From Hymenobacter sediminicola (lineage in GTDB: Bacteria; Bacteroidota; Bacteroidia; Cytophagales; Hymenobacteraceae): 64,000 bases of DNA. The notes below the pieces were generated by a model that had not been told where the DNA came from, searched no databases, and saw only the letters and a program-made list of their open reading frames with translations. Shown here piece after piece: positions 16,969-25,603 of this stretch; within the stretch, counting starts at the first letter, position 1, and the number at the start of each line of letters is the position of its first letter. A program made the translations under genes and the position numbers. The stretch is from the NCBI RefSeq assembly GCF_014250515.1, contig NZ_CP060202.1, positions 3,655,001-3,719,000 on the forward strand, written 5' to 3'.

Positions 16969-18237
16969 TTAAGATGCCTGCGCAAACAGGTCGAGTTGCT
17001 GCGTAACTAGAGCCGACCGGACGGAGCCCGCCCCGAATAGAATCTGGCGGCGAATGGTTTGCTCGTCGTAGTCGCGGGTGGAAAGAGCCTGGCCGCGGCA
17101 AGTCAGGAAGAATTTGGCCCGCTTAAGCACCACTCCAAACTTGTGCAGATGGTCGAGGGTGAGCGGCGAGAAGCGGCGCGCCGCTACAATGCGCTTCGCC
17201 GACCGTGCGCCCACACCAGGAATGCGCAGTATCATTTCGTAATCGGCCACGTTGATGTCCACCGGAAACACGTGGCGGTTGCGTAGCGCCCAAGCCAGCT
17301 TGGGGTCTACTTCCAAGTCGAGGAACGGATGTGCAGGATCCAGGATTTCGTCGGCCTGGAAGCCGTAGAAGCGCATGAGCCAGTCGGACTGATAGAGACG
17401 GTGCTCCCGGATGAGTGGCGGCTGCGTCACCTGGGGCAGGCGGGCATCGTCGGTGACGGGAATGTAGCCGGAGTAATACACGCGCTTCAGGCCGTAGCCT
17501 TTGTAGAGAGAGTCGGAGAGGTTGATGATTTGCAGGTCGTTTTCGGCGGAAGCGCCTACAATAAGCTGCGTGCTCTGGCCGGCCGTAGCAAACTGCGGTA
17601 CTTTCTTGAAAAGCGCCTTTTCCTCTTTATTCTGCGTGATGCCGTCCCGGATTTGCGCCATCGGGGTCAGAATCTCGGCGTAGTTTTTCTCGGGCGCCAA
17701 GTTCTGCAACGCCATTTCCGAAGGCAGCTCAATGTTCACGCTCAGGCGGTCGGCGTACAAGCCAGCTTCCTGAATCAGTTCCTCGGAAGCGCCCGGAATG
17801 GCTTTCACGTGGATATAGCCGTTGAACTTGTGCTCGGTGCGCAGCTTTTTGATGATGCGCACAAGCCGCTCCATGGTGTAATCAGGCGACGAGAAGATGC
17901 CGCTGCTCAGGAACAGCCCTTCGATATAATTGCGGCGGTAGAAGTTCATGGTCAGGTCCACGACTTCATCCACGGTGAAGGCGGCACGCTTCACGTCGTT
18001 GGAGCGGCGCGATACGCAATACGCACAGTCGAAAATGCAGTGGTTGGTGAGCAGAATCTTGAGCAGACTCACGCAACGGCCATCCTCGGTGTAGCTGTGG
18101 CAGATGCCCATGCCCTCGGCGTTGCCCAGGCCCTTGTCCACGTTCTTGCGCTTGCCGCCGCTGCTGGAGCACGATACATCGTACTTCGCGGCATCTGCCA
18201 ATATGCTTAGCTTTTCCTGGATGCGCTGTTCGTTCAT
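16969..18237 (-). CDS. Putative DNA modification/repair radical SAM protein (TIGR03916-like)
   Basis: A 422-residue radical SAM enzyme. The ATG at 18237 ('MNEQRIQEKLSILADAAKYD') is the family start; an earlier in-frame one adds an atypical leader. The [4Fe-4S] motif is 'CIFDCAYC' (Cys67, Cys71, Cys74), with additional conserved Cys in 'YDVSCSSSGG' and 'GICHSYTEDGRC'. The C-terminal part has a helix-hairpin-helix DNA-binding motif ('ILRIPGVGARSAKRIVAARR'). A DNA substrate is therefore likely; the reaction is unknown. It leads the operon with the small ORF and the DUF4130-type gene. Confidence 0.92.
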   Translation of the reverse strand: MNEQRIQEKLSILADAAKYDVSCSSSGGKRKNVDKGLGNAEGMGICHSYTEDGRCVSLLKILLTNHCIFDCAYCVSRRSNDVKRAAFTVDEVVDLTMNFYRRNYIEGLFLSSGIFSSPDYTMERLVRIIKKLRTEHKFNGYIHVKAIPGASEELIQEAGLYADRLSVNIELPSEMALQNLAPEKNYAEILTPMAQIRDGITQNKEEKALFKKVPQFATAGQSTQLIVGASAENDLQIINLSDSLYKGYGLKRVYYSGYIPVTDDARLPQVTQPPLIREHRLYQSDWLMRFYGFQADEILDPAHPFLDLEVDPKLAWALRNRHVFPVDINVADYEMILRIPGVGARSAKRIVAARRFSPLTLDHLHKFGVVLKRAKFFLTCRGQALSTRDYDEQTIRRQILFGAGSVRSALVTQQLDLFAQAS

Positions 18238-18578
18238 TGGGCAGTTTCGAGGCTTAAAAATAGAATTTTGCGCGCACATACGCACTATTCAAAAGACTAA
18301 ATTCATTAGAAATGTTCCGCAAGCGGCAACTATTTACTGCCTGCAAACACCCTCCCCTACTTCTCTCCCGATGCTCTGCGGCTTGCGAGCAGGCACCGTA
18401 CTAACTCGCTTTGGAAAGCCAGCGCAACGGGACAGTATGCCGGTACAAGCCCGCTGCAACTGGCTGCGCTTTTCTACCGACCAGGCACAGGTTCCAGGCC
18501 TGAAATCCGCTTCGGGAATTTTATAGCGACGCCGTACCTTGCACAGAGGTGACGGCCGGGCCGCTGCCTCTCCTATCG
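18238..18578. other. Divergent intergenic region
   Basis: 341 bases between the radical SAM gene (leftward) and the barrel-protein gene (rightward). It should contain both promoters. The only element near consensus is TACCTTGC at 18535-18542 on the plus strand, 36 bases before the barrel gene, without a TTG at the usual distance. No gene is seen. Confidence 0.4.
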
Positions 18579-20498
18579 ATGAAGAACCGGGTGCGCTTTT
18601 TGGTGGTAATGTGGCTGGCTCTGGGTGGGCTGGTAGGCACTGCTATGGCCCAAAAAGCAGCCGTAGCTCCCATCGACACTACCCGTCGGCCTAATGGCAC
18701 GCGCCCCGACTCACTGCGTCGGCGCTTCGACCAGGAACGACTGCTCAACGGCATAAAAGCCTACACAAAGCGCAAGACCATTGCGGGGAAGGCGGCCGCC
18801 GCGCTGTTCAACTTTACGGAGCGGCGCGAAGAGCAGGCCGGCCTTGATGCGGCCCTGCTCGACCGGCAATACGACCGGCACAGCTACAAAATCGTGCGGC
18901 GCATCAATATCCGGACACTCACGGCTTTCGGCTACAGCATCACGGACTCGGCGCGGGTGCCGCGCAATATTCTGGAAAAGAGCGGCAACCTGCTGCACGT
19001 GCGCACCTCCCGGGCGCGGGTGCGGCAGGTGCTGCTGTTTCGGGTGGGCGAGGAGCTGGAGCCGCAGGATCTGGCCGAATCGGAACGCCTGCTGCGCCAG
19101 ACACCGGAGCTGCTGGATGCGCGCGTGTTCGTGAATGAGCGCACCAGCTCCACCGACAGCGTGGACGTGGAAATCGTGACGAAAGACGTGTTCAGCCTCA
19201 GCGGCTCGCTGGAAGTACGAGACGTGGGCGCGGGCATCATTGGGCTGCGCGACCAGAACTTCCTGGGCATGGGCCACCAGTTCCGCAACTCCTACGAATA
19301 CGGCCGCAACTCGCCGCAGCCCTGGACCTACGAAGGCAGCTACCAGGTGCCGTTCCGCAACTTCATTTACGGCGAAGCGCGCTACTACAACGAGTACCAG
19401 AACAAACGGGGCGGCATCACGCTGGGGCGGGGCTTCTACTCCATCAATACCAAATACGCCGGCTCACTCACGCTCAACTTCTACGACCAGGGCGCCGTGC
19501 TGCCGCTGCCCGACGGCTCGCCGCAGGTGGTGCCCGACGGCGAGCAGCCCATCTATACGCCCCAGCGCTACAGCACCCAGGATGCCTGGTTTGGCCGCTC
19601 CCTGCCCATGCCATCCTACGACCTGGGCTACGAAAATCCGGCCCGCCTGATTGTGGCGGCCCGCGTGCTGCGCACCAGCTACACCCAGCGCCCGACGCCC
19701 GACTATTTCAACTCCGGCGCGGTGCTAGGCACGGTGGGCTACAGCGTGCGCCGCTACTACAAAGACAAGTACCTGTTCGGCTTCGGGCGCACCGAGGACA
19801 TTCCGACCGGCACGCTGCTGAGTGCCACGCTGGGCTACGAGGTGAACGAGCGGCAGAACCGCCACTACTATGGCATGCGCGCCTCCACGGCCAGCTACAG
19901 TCCGCGCGGCGGCTACTTCTACGTGAGCGGCGAGTTTGGCTCGTATGTAACGCGGCCCAACAACGACTGGCAGCAGGGCCTTATCAGCACGGAGCTGCTG
20001 TATTTCACGCGGCTCTACCACGCCGGCAACTTCCAGTGGCGGCATTTTCTGTGGAGCCGCAACGCCATTGGCCTGCACCGCCGCCCCGGCGAGCAGCTGC
20101 TGGCCATTGAAGGCGACCGGGGCCTGCGCGGCTTCTCGCCGGCCACCAACCTGCGCGGCACCAGCCGTATCGTGCTCAACTATGAAACCACCGTGTTTAC
20201 GCCCGTGTCGTTTCTGGGCTTCCGGCTGGCGGCGCTGGTGTTTGCCGATGCCGCCTGGCTGAACGTGAACACGCCCAACCGCACGCTGCCCATCCACGAG
20301 AAGCCCTACACTGGCTTCGGGGTGGGCCTGCGCTTCCGCAACGAGTACCTGCCGTTGCGCACCTTCCAGATTCTGCTCGGCTTCTATCCGCGCGGCCTCA
20401 CCACGCCCAACGGCTTCAGCATCTACGAAAGCTCCCGCTCCTACTACGACTTCAGCGACTTCAGCTTCGGCCAGCCTGGCGCCGTGATTTACGAGTAG
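18579..20498 (+). CDS. BamA/TamA-like outer membrane barrel protein
   Basis: A 639-residue outer-membrane protein with a signal peptide ('MWLALGGLVGTAMAQ'). A POTRA-like segment follows at about residues 95-200 ('IVRRINIRTLTAFGYSITDS', 'LLHVRTSRARVRQVLLFRVG', 'SVDVEIVTKDVFSLSGSLEV'), then a beta-barrel of Tyr/Arg/Asn-rich strands. The barrel motif 'EGDRGLRGFSPATNLRGTSR' matches the conserved R-G-[FY] region of Omp85 proteins. It probably helps insert or translocate outer-membrane proteins; it is shorter than BamA (one or two POTRA repeats). The ATG at 18579 is chosen because it directly opens the signal peptide. Confidence 0.8.
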   Translation: MKNRVRFLVVMWLALGGLVGTAMAQKAAVAPIDTTRRPNGTRPDSLRRRFDQERLLNGIKAYTKRKTIAGKAAAALFNFTERREEQAGLDAALLDRQYDRHSYKIVRRINIRTLTAFGYSITDSARVPRNILEKSGNLLHVRTSRARVRQVLLFRVGEELEPQDLAESERLLRQTPELLDARVFVNERTSSTDSVDVEIVTKDVFSLSGSLEVRDVGAGIIGLRDQNFLGMGHQFRNSYEYGRNSPQPWTYEGSYQVPFRNFIYGEARYYNEYQNKRGGITLGRGFYSINTKYAGSLTLNFYDQGAVLPLPDGSPQVVPDGEQPIYTPQRYSTQDAWFGRSLPMPSYDLGYENPARLIVAARVLRTSYTQRPTPDYFNSGAVLGTVGYSVRRYYKDKYLFGFGRTEDIPTGTLLSATLGYEVNERQNRHYYGMRASTASYSPRGGYFYVSGEFGSYVTRPNNDWQQGLISTELLYFTRLYHAGNFQWRHFLWSRNAIGLHRRPGEQLLAIEGDRGLRGFSPATNLRGTSRIVLNYETTVFTPVSFLGFRLAALVFADAAWLNVNTPNRTLPIHEKPYTGFGVGLRFRNEYLPLRTFQILLGFYPRGLTTPNGFSIYESSRSYYDFSDFSFGQPGAVIYE

Positions 20499-20837
20499 CC
20501 AGCCGAAAAGTCAGATGCTGCCGGGCCAACATCTGGCCTGACAGCCTGTCAAGCGGTACAACCGCCGCGCCGGAGGATATTTTTGAAGTCTGATTTGCTC
20601 ACTTTATTCGTCAACGACCTGATGGCACGCGTATAAAATCTTCCTATCCTTACGCCACTACCCGCGCCCTATTCCTACTGCCGCCCGCACCTATCCACTA
20701 CCGCGCCGGGCGGCGCTGCTGCTGCCTTCACACACCGTTTGCCCCTGCTTCCCGCGTTGCTGTTGCTGCCGTTTCGGTGGCCGGTGATGTTGTGTATCCG
20801 GGGCTTTTTCGGTGAACCTTTTTTTCCTGCTGCTGCT
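20499..20837. other. Intergenic region before the DUF6252 gene
   Basis: 339 bases with no convincing gene. A weak interrupted stem (CAGATG at 20513 with CATCTG about 24 bases on) follows the barrel gene but has no T-run. The DUF6252 reading frame is open from 20739, but its upstream part is not protein-like and the lipoprotein signal begins only at 20838. Confidence 0.45.
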
Positions 20838-21386
20838 ATGAAAACCTTCTCATTCCTCCTGCCGGCTTTGCTGCTGACGACCAGCGCCTGCAAGAAAGAA
20901 CAAACCGAACTGGAAAAGCTGCCCGATGCCACCCAGACTGGCACGGGCAGCGCGGGCTTTCTGCTCGATGGCGTGGCGTGGCTGCCGGAAGCCAGCAACC
21001 TCAGTACCGGGTCACCCTCATCTGCTTCTTGGCAGCGCACTGTGGCTGGCCGATCATTGCGAGTTAGTTCCAGTCGATATATCGACCGAACTACATTACA
21101 GATCTTTCTACCTCACATCAAACAGGGTGGCGTATTTCAACTCAATCAATCTGCCAATCCGCCAAGCGGTTTCAGCAACCCTTCCTACAGCATGTTTATC
21201 ATGTCTAAGAGCCTAACGGTGCCGCGCATCTTCCTTACCGGTCCCACGGCTACGGGTACGGTCACGGTCACCCGCTTCGACACGGTGGCGCGGGTCGTGT
21301 CGGGCACGTTCGAGCTGACGGTGCAGGAGGAAACCAGCCCCGAAACCCACCGCCTCACCGACGGTCGTTTTGATTTGACGTTCTAA
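20838..21386 (+). CDS. DUF6252-like lipoprotein
   Basis: A 182-residue lipoprotein with signal and lipobox 'LLTTSACKKE' (Cys18). The mature protein has 'ATQTGTGSAGFLLDGVAWLP' (residues about 30-50) and ends 'GTFELTVQEETSPETHRLTDGRFDLTF'-like (key features: GTFEL, TDGRFD). These are hallmarks of the DUF6252 surface lipoprotein family of Bacteroidota, function unknown. A decayed copy follows 12 bases downstream. The centre of the gene (about 21050-21200) is visibly more AT-rich than its ends. Confidence 0.8.
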   Translation: MKTFSFLLPALLLTTSACKKEQTELEKLPDATQTGTGSAGFLLDGVAWLPEASNLSTGSPSSASWQRTVAGRSLRVSSSRYIDRTTLQIFLPHIKQGGVFQLNQSANPPSGFSNPSYSMFIMSKSLTVPRIFLTGPTATGTVTVTRFDTVARVVSGTFELTVQEETSPETHRLTDGRFDLTF

Positions 21387-21398
21387 TCCGCTGCTGCC

Positions 21399-21944
21399 AT
21401 AAAAGCCACTTTTCTCTTCCTCATCCTTGCTCTCTTGTTCCCGGCCTGCAAGAAGGAGGCTGTGGATGCGCTGCCCAAGGCCACGCAGAGCGGGGCCAAC
21501 ACGGCCGGCTGCCTGGTCAATGGCAACGCCTTTGTCGCCCAGAAGCTCGGCTCCGGCCCCGGCAGTGTGGAGGCCATTTCCGGCGGCTTTTCTTACGATA
21601 GTCTTTACTATATCCGTTTTGCGGGTAAACACGGCAGCCAAGAAGCGACAATACGTCTGTTCTTGCGAAGTGTACGTTAGCCCAAAATCTTTCTGTTGAA
21701 TCAGACAACGACTTATATCCCGCAGGGCAGCTTTTTGAACTCGCTGGACCACGCTGCCTATACGTCCAACGATGACGGCAAAGTGTACGTGACGGACGCC
21801 CAGCACACAGGAGAGGTGAACCTAACCTACGTGAGCAAGGCCACGGGCCAGGCAGCCGGCACTTTCCACTTCACGGCCGTGAACCCGGCGGACCGCAGCC
21901 AGACCATTACCATCACCGATGGCCGCTTTGACCGCCAGCAGTAG
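21399..21944 (+). pseudogene. Decayed tandem copy of the DUF6252 lipoprotein gene
   Basis: One frame, 182 codons, homologous to the preceding gene along its whole length (lipobox 'LLFPACKKE'; 'ALPKATQSGANTAGCLVNG'; end 'ITDGRFDRQQ'). Two lesions: the codon where the start Met should be is ATA (21399-21401), and there is an in-frame TAG at 21678-21680. When the copies are aligned, the TAG falls on a Gln of the intact gene ('IKQGGVFQLNQ' against 'VR*PKIFLLNQ'), so it looks like one CAG-to-TAG transition. Both fit single transitions. TTG at 21435 could start a short N-terminal piece, but without a signal peptide. Confidence 0.8.
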
Positions 21945-22017
21945 CTACCTTACTTCTCCTCTGCCAACTGCCCCAGCCCTGCCGCCGGGGCTTTTTCGTG
22001 CCCGGCCTGCATTTCCG

Positions 22018-22025
22018 TAGCTTTG
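22018..22025 (+). promoter_or_regulatory. Promoter -7 element of cvfB
   Basis: TAGCTTTG matches the Bacteroidota -7 consensus TAnnTTTG exactly, 53 bases before the cvfB start. At the -33 position there is only TTTTCG, with a 19-base spacing. Confidence 0.55.
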
Positions 22026-22078
22026 CAACCGCCGCTGGTCCGGCGCGTACCTGCTACTCCTCATCCTTTTCTCTGCCC

Positions 22079-22918
22079 ATGCTTGCCCTCGGTGATTACA
22101 ACAACCTGGAAGTAGCCCGCGCCGTCGATTTTGGCCTCTACCTCACATCCGACGACGGCGACCTGCTGATTCCGCGCAAGTATGTGCCCGAAGGCACCGA
22201 AATCGGGGACGTGCTGCGCGTGTTCGTGTACCGCGACTCCGAGGACCGGTTGATTGCCACCACCCTCGACCCGCTGGCCACTGTGGGCCAATTTGCGGCC
22301 CTCACCGTCCGCGACGTGACGCCGACGGGCGCGTTTCTGGACTGGGGCCTGGAAAAAGACCTGTTCCTGCCCTACAGCAACCAGCGCCACAACCTGCGCC
22401 CCGGCCAGCGCGAAACCGTGTTTGTGTACCTCGATGAGGCTTCCGACCGGATTGTGGCTTCGGCCAAGTGGGAGTGGTTTCTCAGCGACCAGCCCTACCC
22501 CGGCAAAGTCGGCGACGCGGCCGAGCTGTTCGTGGCCGCTGAAACCGACATGGGCTTCAAGGTAATCGTGGACGGCACCCACCAGGGCTTGCTCTACCAC
22601 AACGAAGTATTCAAGCCGTTGCGCCTCGGCGACATCCATATCGGCTACGTGCGCGCCATCCGCCCCGATGGCAAGCTGGACCTGAGCCTGCAGCGCCTTG
22701 GCTACGATGAAGCGCTGGCCGCCGCCGACACGCTGCTGGAAGCCCTGCGCAAGGCGCCTGATAACACACTGCCCCTCGGCGACAAGAGTGAGCCCGACGA
22801 CATCTACCGCCGCCTGGGCATGAGCAAGAAAGTATTCAAAAAAGCCCTCGGCACCCTCTACAAGCGCGGCCAGGTGCAGCTACAGCCCGAAAGTACGCAG
22901 TTGGTGAAAGAAGAGTAA
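22079..22918 (+). CDS. S1 RNA-binding protein of the CvfB/YitL family
   Basis: A 279-residue cytoplasmic RNA-binding protein. Tandem S1-like OB folds: residues about 5-62 ('GDYNNLEVARAVDFGLYL'), about 70-130 ('ALTVRDVTPTGAFLDWGLEK', a classic S1 strand pattern) and about 145-210 ('GFKVIVDGTHQGLLYHNEVF'). A winged-helix end follows ('DDIYRRLGMSKKVFKKALG', then 'LYKRGQVQL'). This is the CvfB architecture; in Firmicutes it affects virulence factor expression post-transcriptionally. The next gene begins 3 bases after the stop, so they are probably co-transcribed. Confidence 0.9.
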   Translation: MLALGDYNNLEVARAVDFGLYLTSDDGDLLIPRKYVPEGTEIGDVLRVFVYRDSEDRLIATTLDPLATVGQFAALTVRDVTPTGAFLDWGLEKDLFLPYSNQRHNLRPGQRETVFVYLDEASDRIVASAKWEWFLSDQPYPGKVGDAAELFVAAETDMGFKVIVDGTHQGLLYHNEVFKPLRLGDIHIGYVRAIRPDGKLDLSLQRLGYDEALAAADTLLEALRKAPDNTLPLGDKSEPDDIYRRLGMSKKVFKKALGTLYKRGQVQLQPESTQLVKEE

Positions 22919-22921
22919 GCA

Positions 22922-23425
22922 GTGGAAAACTGGCAGATTCATTCCTTGCCGGGAGCGTGCTCTACCACCTACAAGCTTCTATATTCCGAAGCCGACTTAG
23001 CCTTCGTGCTGATCTGTAGTGGCGTGGGCTTTGTGTGTGTCATGGCTTTGCTCTGGAGCGGCTGGCATGCCCATCCCCAAAAAACACTCTTCCTTTTCTT
23101 GGTATCCGCAGGCTTTTTCGGCGTCGTATTATACTTCGAGTGGCAAGAGTATCAGATGGATCAGGATATCCGTCAGCATATCGTCACAGCACCAGGAACA
23201 ATCTTGAGCGTTGGCAGATCAGGCCGCAAGAACACTCTCTATGAGGGACATTATTGTTTCTGGTATGGCGGCTACCAATATTATGGTCTTGTACAACTAC
23301 CAATACAGAATGCATCTTCTTATGAACAGTATTATACCAACAAACAATACACTATTATATTCTCGAAGCTCAATCGGAATAACTCGAAGTTAGACATATA
23401 CTGTCCTGCTGGTTCTGCAGAATAG
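22922..23425 (+). CDS. Hypothetical membrane protein
   Basis: 167 residues from a GTG start three bases after the cvfB stop, so translation may be coupled. Two membrane helices are visible: 'LAFVLICSGVGFVCVMALLW' (about 25-45) and 'TLFLFLVSAGFFGVVLYFEW' (about 55-75). The C-terminal part is a Tyr-rich domain ('YCFWYGGYQYYGLVQLP'), resembling the extracytoplasmic parts of DUF3592-type proteins, though the match is weak. Codon use is more AT-rich than in the neighbours. No function assigned. Confidence 0.7.
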   Translation: MENWQIHSLPGACSTTYKLLYSEADLAFVLICSGVGFVCVMALLWSGWHAHPQKTLFLFLVSAGFFGVVLYFEWQEYQMDQDIRQHIVTAPGTILSVGRSGRKNTLYEGHYCFWYGGYQYYGLVQLPIQNASSYEQYYTNKQYTIIFSKLNRNNSKLDIYCPAGSAE

Positions 23426-23526
23426 CTTTTGGAAGCCATACCAGACAACCCCTGGCGCTTGCAGCCCGTCTTAGTAGCTGCACGGCTCCGGCAGGATGTC
23501 GGCAGTTGTACTATTTCTTTTTCATC

Positions 23527-24195
23527 ATGCAGAAAACCGCCCTCATTGCCGGGGCCAGCGGCCTGATTGGTAGCCATCTGCTGCCGCTGCTGCTGGCCTC
23601 GGGCCGCTACGAGAAAGTAATAGCCGTAGGGCGGCGGCCGGTACCGGTGGTGCACCCCAAACTGGAGCAGCGCATCCTCGATTTCGACCACCTCGAAGAC
23701 CACCGCATGAGCCTCATTGCCGACGACGTGTACTGCTGCCTGGGCACCACGATGCGGCAGGCAGGCTCCAGAGAGGCATTCTACAAAGTCGATTACCTGT
23801 ACGTAGTGAAGCTAGCGGCCCTCACGGCAGGTAATTTCGCGACACAGCTACTGCTGGTGTCGGCAATGGGAGCCGATGCCTCGGCACGGATATACTACAA
23901 CCGCGTGAAGGGCGAAATGGAAGACGCGGTGCGGCAGACGCCTTTTCGGGCTATTCACCTGTTTCGGCCTTCGCTGCTGCTTGGCGAGCGGGAAACCCAG
24001 CGCCCCGGCGAACGGGTAGGCGCGGTGCTGCTGCGGCTGCTGAACCCATTGTTGCGGGGGCCGCTGCGGCGGTACCGGGCCGTGGCGGCCGGCACCGTGG
24101 CCCGCGCCATGCTGCGGGCCGCCGACGCCGAAACCAGCGGCGTGCAGGTGCACCCTTCCGACGAAATAGCCCGCACCGGTGCGCTGGGCCTCTGA
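23527..24195 (+). CDS. NAD(P)-binding SDR-like oxidoreductase (TIP30/HTATIP2-like)
   Basis: A 222-residue Rossmann protein. 'ALIAGASGLIGSHLLPLLL' (residues 5-23) is the nucleotide-binding loop; 'YCCLGTTMRQAGSREAFYKV' and 'LLVSAMGADASARIYYNRVK' are the conserved central motifs of the atypical SDR group that includes TIP30, with a Tyr-x3-Lys-like active site in 'YYNRVKGEME'. The substrate is unknown. The chosen ATG removes seven hydrophobic leader codons. Confidence 0.85.
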   Translation: MQKTALIAGASGLIGSHLLPLLLASGRYEKVIAVGRRPVPVVHPKLEQRILDFDHLEDHRMSLIADDVYCCLGTTMRQAGSREAFYKVDYLYVVKLAALTAGNFATQLLLVSAMGADASARIYYNRVKGEMEDAVRQTPFRAIHLFRPSLLLGERETQRPGERVGAVLLRLLNPLLRGPLRRYRAVAAGTVARAMLRAADAETSGVQVHPSDEIARTGALGL

Positions 24196-24228
24196 CCAGT
24201 TTTCTATCTGACTACGGGAATCATTTGG

Positions 24229-24236
24229 TACTTTTG
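24229..24236 (+). promoter_or_regulatory. Promoter -7 element of the following envelope gene
   Basis: TACTTTTG fits TAnnTTTG, 36 bases before the ATG at 24273; no clear TTG at the -33 distance. Confidence 0.5.
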
Positions 24237-24272
24237 CCGGAACATCACCTTTACCAACCTTTCCGTTTTCGT

Positions 24273-24845
24273 ATGAAGCATTTGTTTTTTGGTCTGCTGG
24301 CCTTGTTGATTTCGGGCGTGCTCAGCCCTGCATCAGCCCAAAGTAAGAAAGGCAGCGGGGGCGGCAGCGGCTACACCAACGGACTCGGCCTGCGGGGCGG
24401 CGGCTACTCGTCAGGAGCCACGTTCAAGCACTTCATGAGCGGCAAGAACAACGTAGCCCTGGAAGCCCTCCTGACCACCGAATACAAGGCCCGCGGTGCG
24501 CGTCTCACGGTACTGCTCGAAAAGCACCACCAGGTTTCCGACATCAAAGGTCTGCAGTTTTACTATGGCGCCGGTGCCCACCTGGGTTCGTACAAAGGCC
24601 GCTACTACTACGTGGAGCGCCTCTACTACCACAACAAAAACAAGTACAAGGGCTACTACAACGTATACTACGACGATGACCGCAACTACGTCGTATTCGG
24701 TGCCGACCTGATTCTGGGCCTGGAATACAAGATGCAGGATCTGCCGTTCGTAGTTGGTGTCGATTACAAGCCTTATTTCGAGGTATTCGATGGCTATACC
24801 GGCTTCTACAACGACGCCGCCATCAGCCTGCGCTTCACGTTCTAG
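24273..24845 (+). CDS. Small outer-membrane beta-barrel protein
   Basis: 190 residues. The signal peptide ends 'SPASAQ' (about residue 23) and a Gly/Ser-rich linker follows. The rest is alternating strands rich in Tyr ('LQFYYGAGAHLGSYKGRYYY', 'YYNVYYDDDRNYVVFGADLI') ending 'NDAAISLRFTF', with the terminal Phe expected of a BAM-inserted barrel. The family is of the PorT/OmpW-like small barrel kind; no specific function. It has its own promoter element and terminator. Confidence 0.75.
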   Translation: MKHLFFGLLALLISGVLSPASAQSKKGSGGGSGYTNGLGLRGGGYSSGATFKHFMSGKNNVALEALLTTEYKARGARLTVLLEKHHQVSDIKGLQFYYGAGAHLGSYKGRYYYVERLYYHNKNKYKGYYNVYYDDDRNYVVFGADLILGLEYKMQDLPFVVGVDYKPYFEVFDGYTGFYNDAAISLRFTF

Positions 24846-24864
24846 GCGTCGCGTAGCTATTGCC

Positions 24865-24904
24865 AAAAACCGGCTTCAGCACTGCTGAGGCCGGTTTTTT
24901 TTTG
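24865..24904 (+). terminator. Intrinsic terminator
   Basis: AAAAACCGGC... ending GGCCGGTTTTTTTT: a GC stem with an interior mismatch, followed by an eight-T run. Confidence 0.85.
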
Positions 24905-25157
24905 CGGGCTTGGGAGTTTGTCTCCCGAATGCTCTTCGCTTAGCAGCACCGTTCAACTTACTTTTGTTATATACAAAACACAATATTTTATAAAAGCCAA
25001 CAAATTGAGTATACTTGCATCTGTATACAGTTGAGCTGTTCACTTAGAAACCAAGCACCACCTGTACGCCAAATCTTCACGCAACACTTTATTAGAGCAC
25101 ACCCGGCTTTTCCCAAAGCCTTTAATTCCGAACTTGTCTGCCCAGTAATTCACCCAC

Positions 25158-25193
25158 AAAAAAGCCCGCCCAGTTGTCTTGGGCGGGCTTTTT
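25158..25193 (-). terminator. Intrinsic terminator of the Tyr/Pro-rich lipoprotein gene
   Basis: AAAAAGCCCGCCCA with complement ending GGGCGGGCTTTTT; reads as a terminator on both strands and lies 13 bases after the minus-strand stop codon. Confidence 0.85.
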
Positions 25194-25205
25194 GCGTTTC
25201 GAAGG

Positions 25206-25490
25206 CTAGAAGCGCCCTCCTCTGTACGGCACTGCGTGTGGATGATAGTAGCGTGGGCCCGGATGCACAATGACGGGGCGCGGCCGCACAATAACAGCCG
25301 GGCGCACTACCCGTGCCGGGCGGTAATACGAGCGGTAGTAGGGCCTATAGGCAGGGCCATAGTATGCATCGTAATATGGCCGGGGCGGGCCGGTAGTCAC
25401 GACGGCTTGCGTTGAAGCTGCACAGCCAGTCAGCAGGCTACCTGCTACCAGCAGAACTAGGATAAGCGGAAGTTTCAGAAGCTTTTTCAT
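25206..25490 (-). CDS. Small Tyr/Pro/Arg-rich lipoprotein
   Basis: 94 residues. The ATG at 25490 opens 'MKKLLKLPLILVLLVAGSLL' with lipobox 'LTGC' (Cys23). The mature part is low complexity, repeating PYY/YYR/RP units ('PYYDAYYGPAYRPYYRSYYR'), and is probably extended on the cell surface or in the periplasm. There is no enzymatic domain. Such small YXRP lipoproteins are common in Cytophagales, function unknown. Confidence 0.75.
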   Translation of the reverse strand: MKKLLKLPLILVLLVAGSLLTGCAASTQAVVTTGPPRPYYDAYYGPAYRPYYRSYYRPARVVRPAVIVRPRPVIVHPGPRYYHPHAVPYRGGRF

Positions 25491-25603
25491 ATCTATCAGC
25501 GCCGTTCCTGAGTGAAATCGGCTACTGGTATAGACGAAGAAAAGAGCCTGAAGTTTAATCATGCGCGGCGAATCCTACCTCACACTCCTCTGAGAGCCAA
25601 GCT

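Larger units (their letters stand above)
24846..25205. other. AT-rich intergenic region between convergent genes
   Basis: 360 bases holding two terminators (24865-24904 and 25158-25193) and, between them, an unusually AT-rich stretch (about 24950-25030). In it lies the paired element GTATAC, 8 bases, GTATAC at 25009-25028. No convincing gene is seen; a 36-codon frame on the minus strand is not protein-like enough to report. Confidence 0.5.

Noticed and set aside
24905..25157. Small gene in the AT-rich intergenic stretch
   Set aside because: The longest frames are under 40 sensible codons and lack start-region features.
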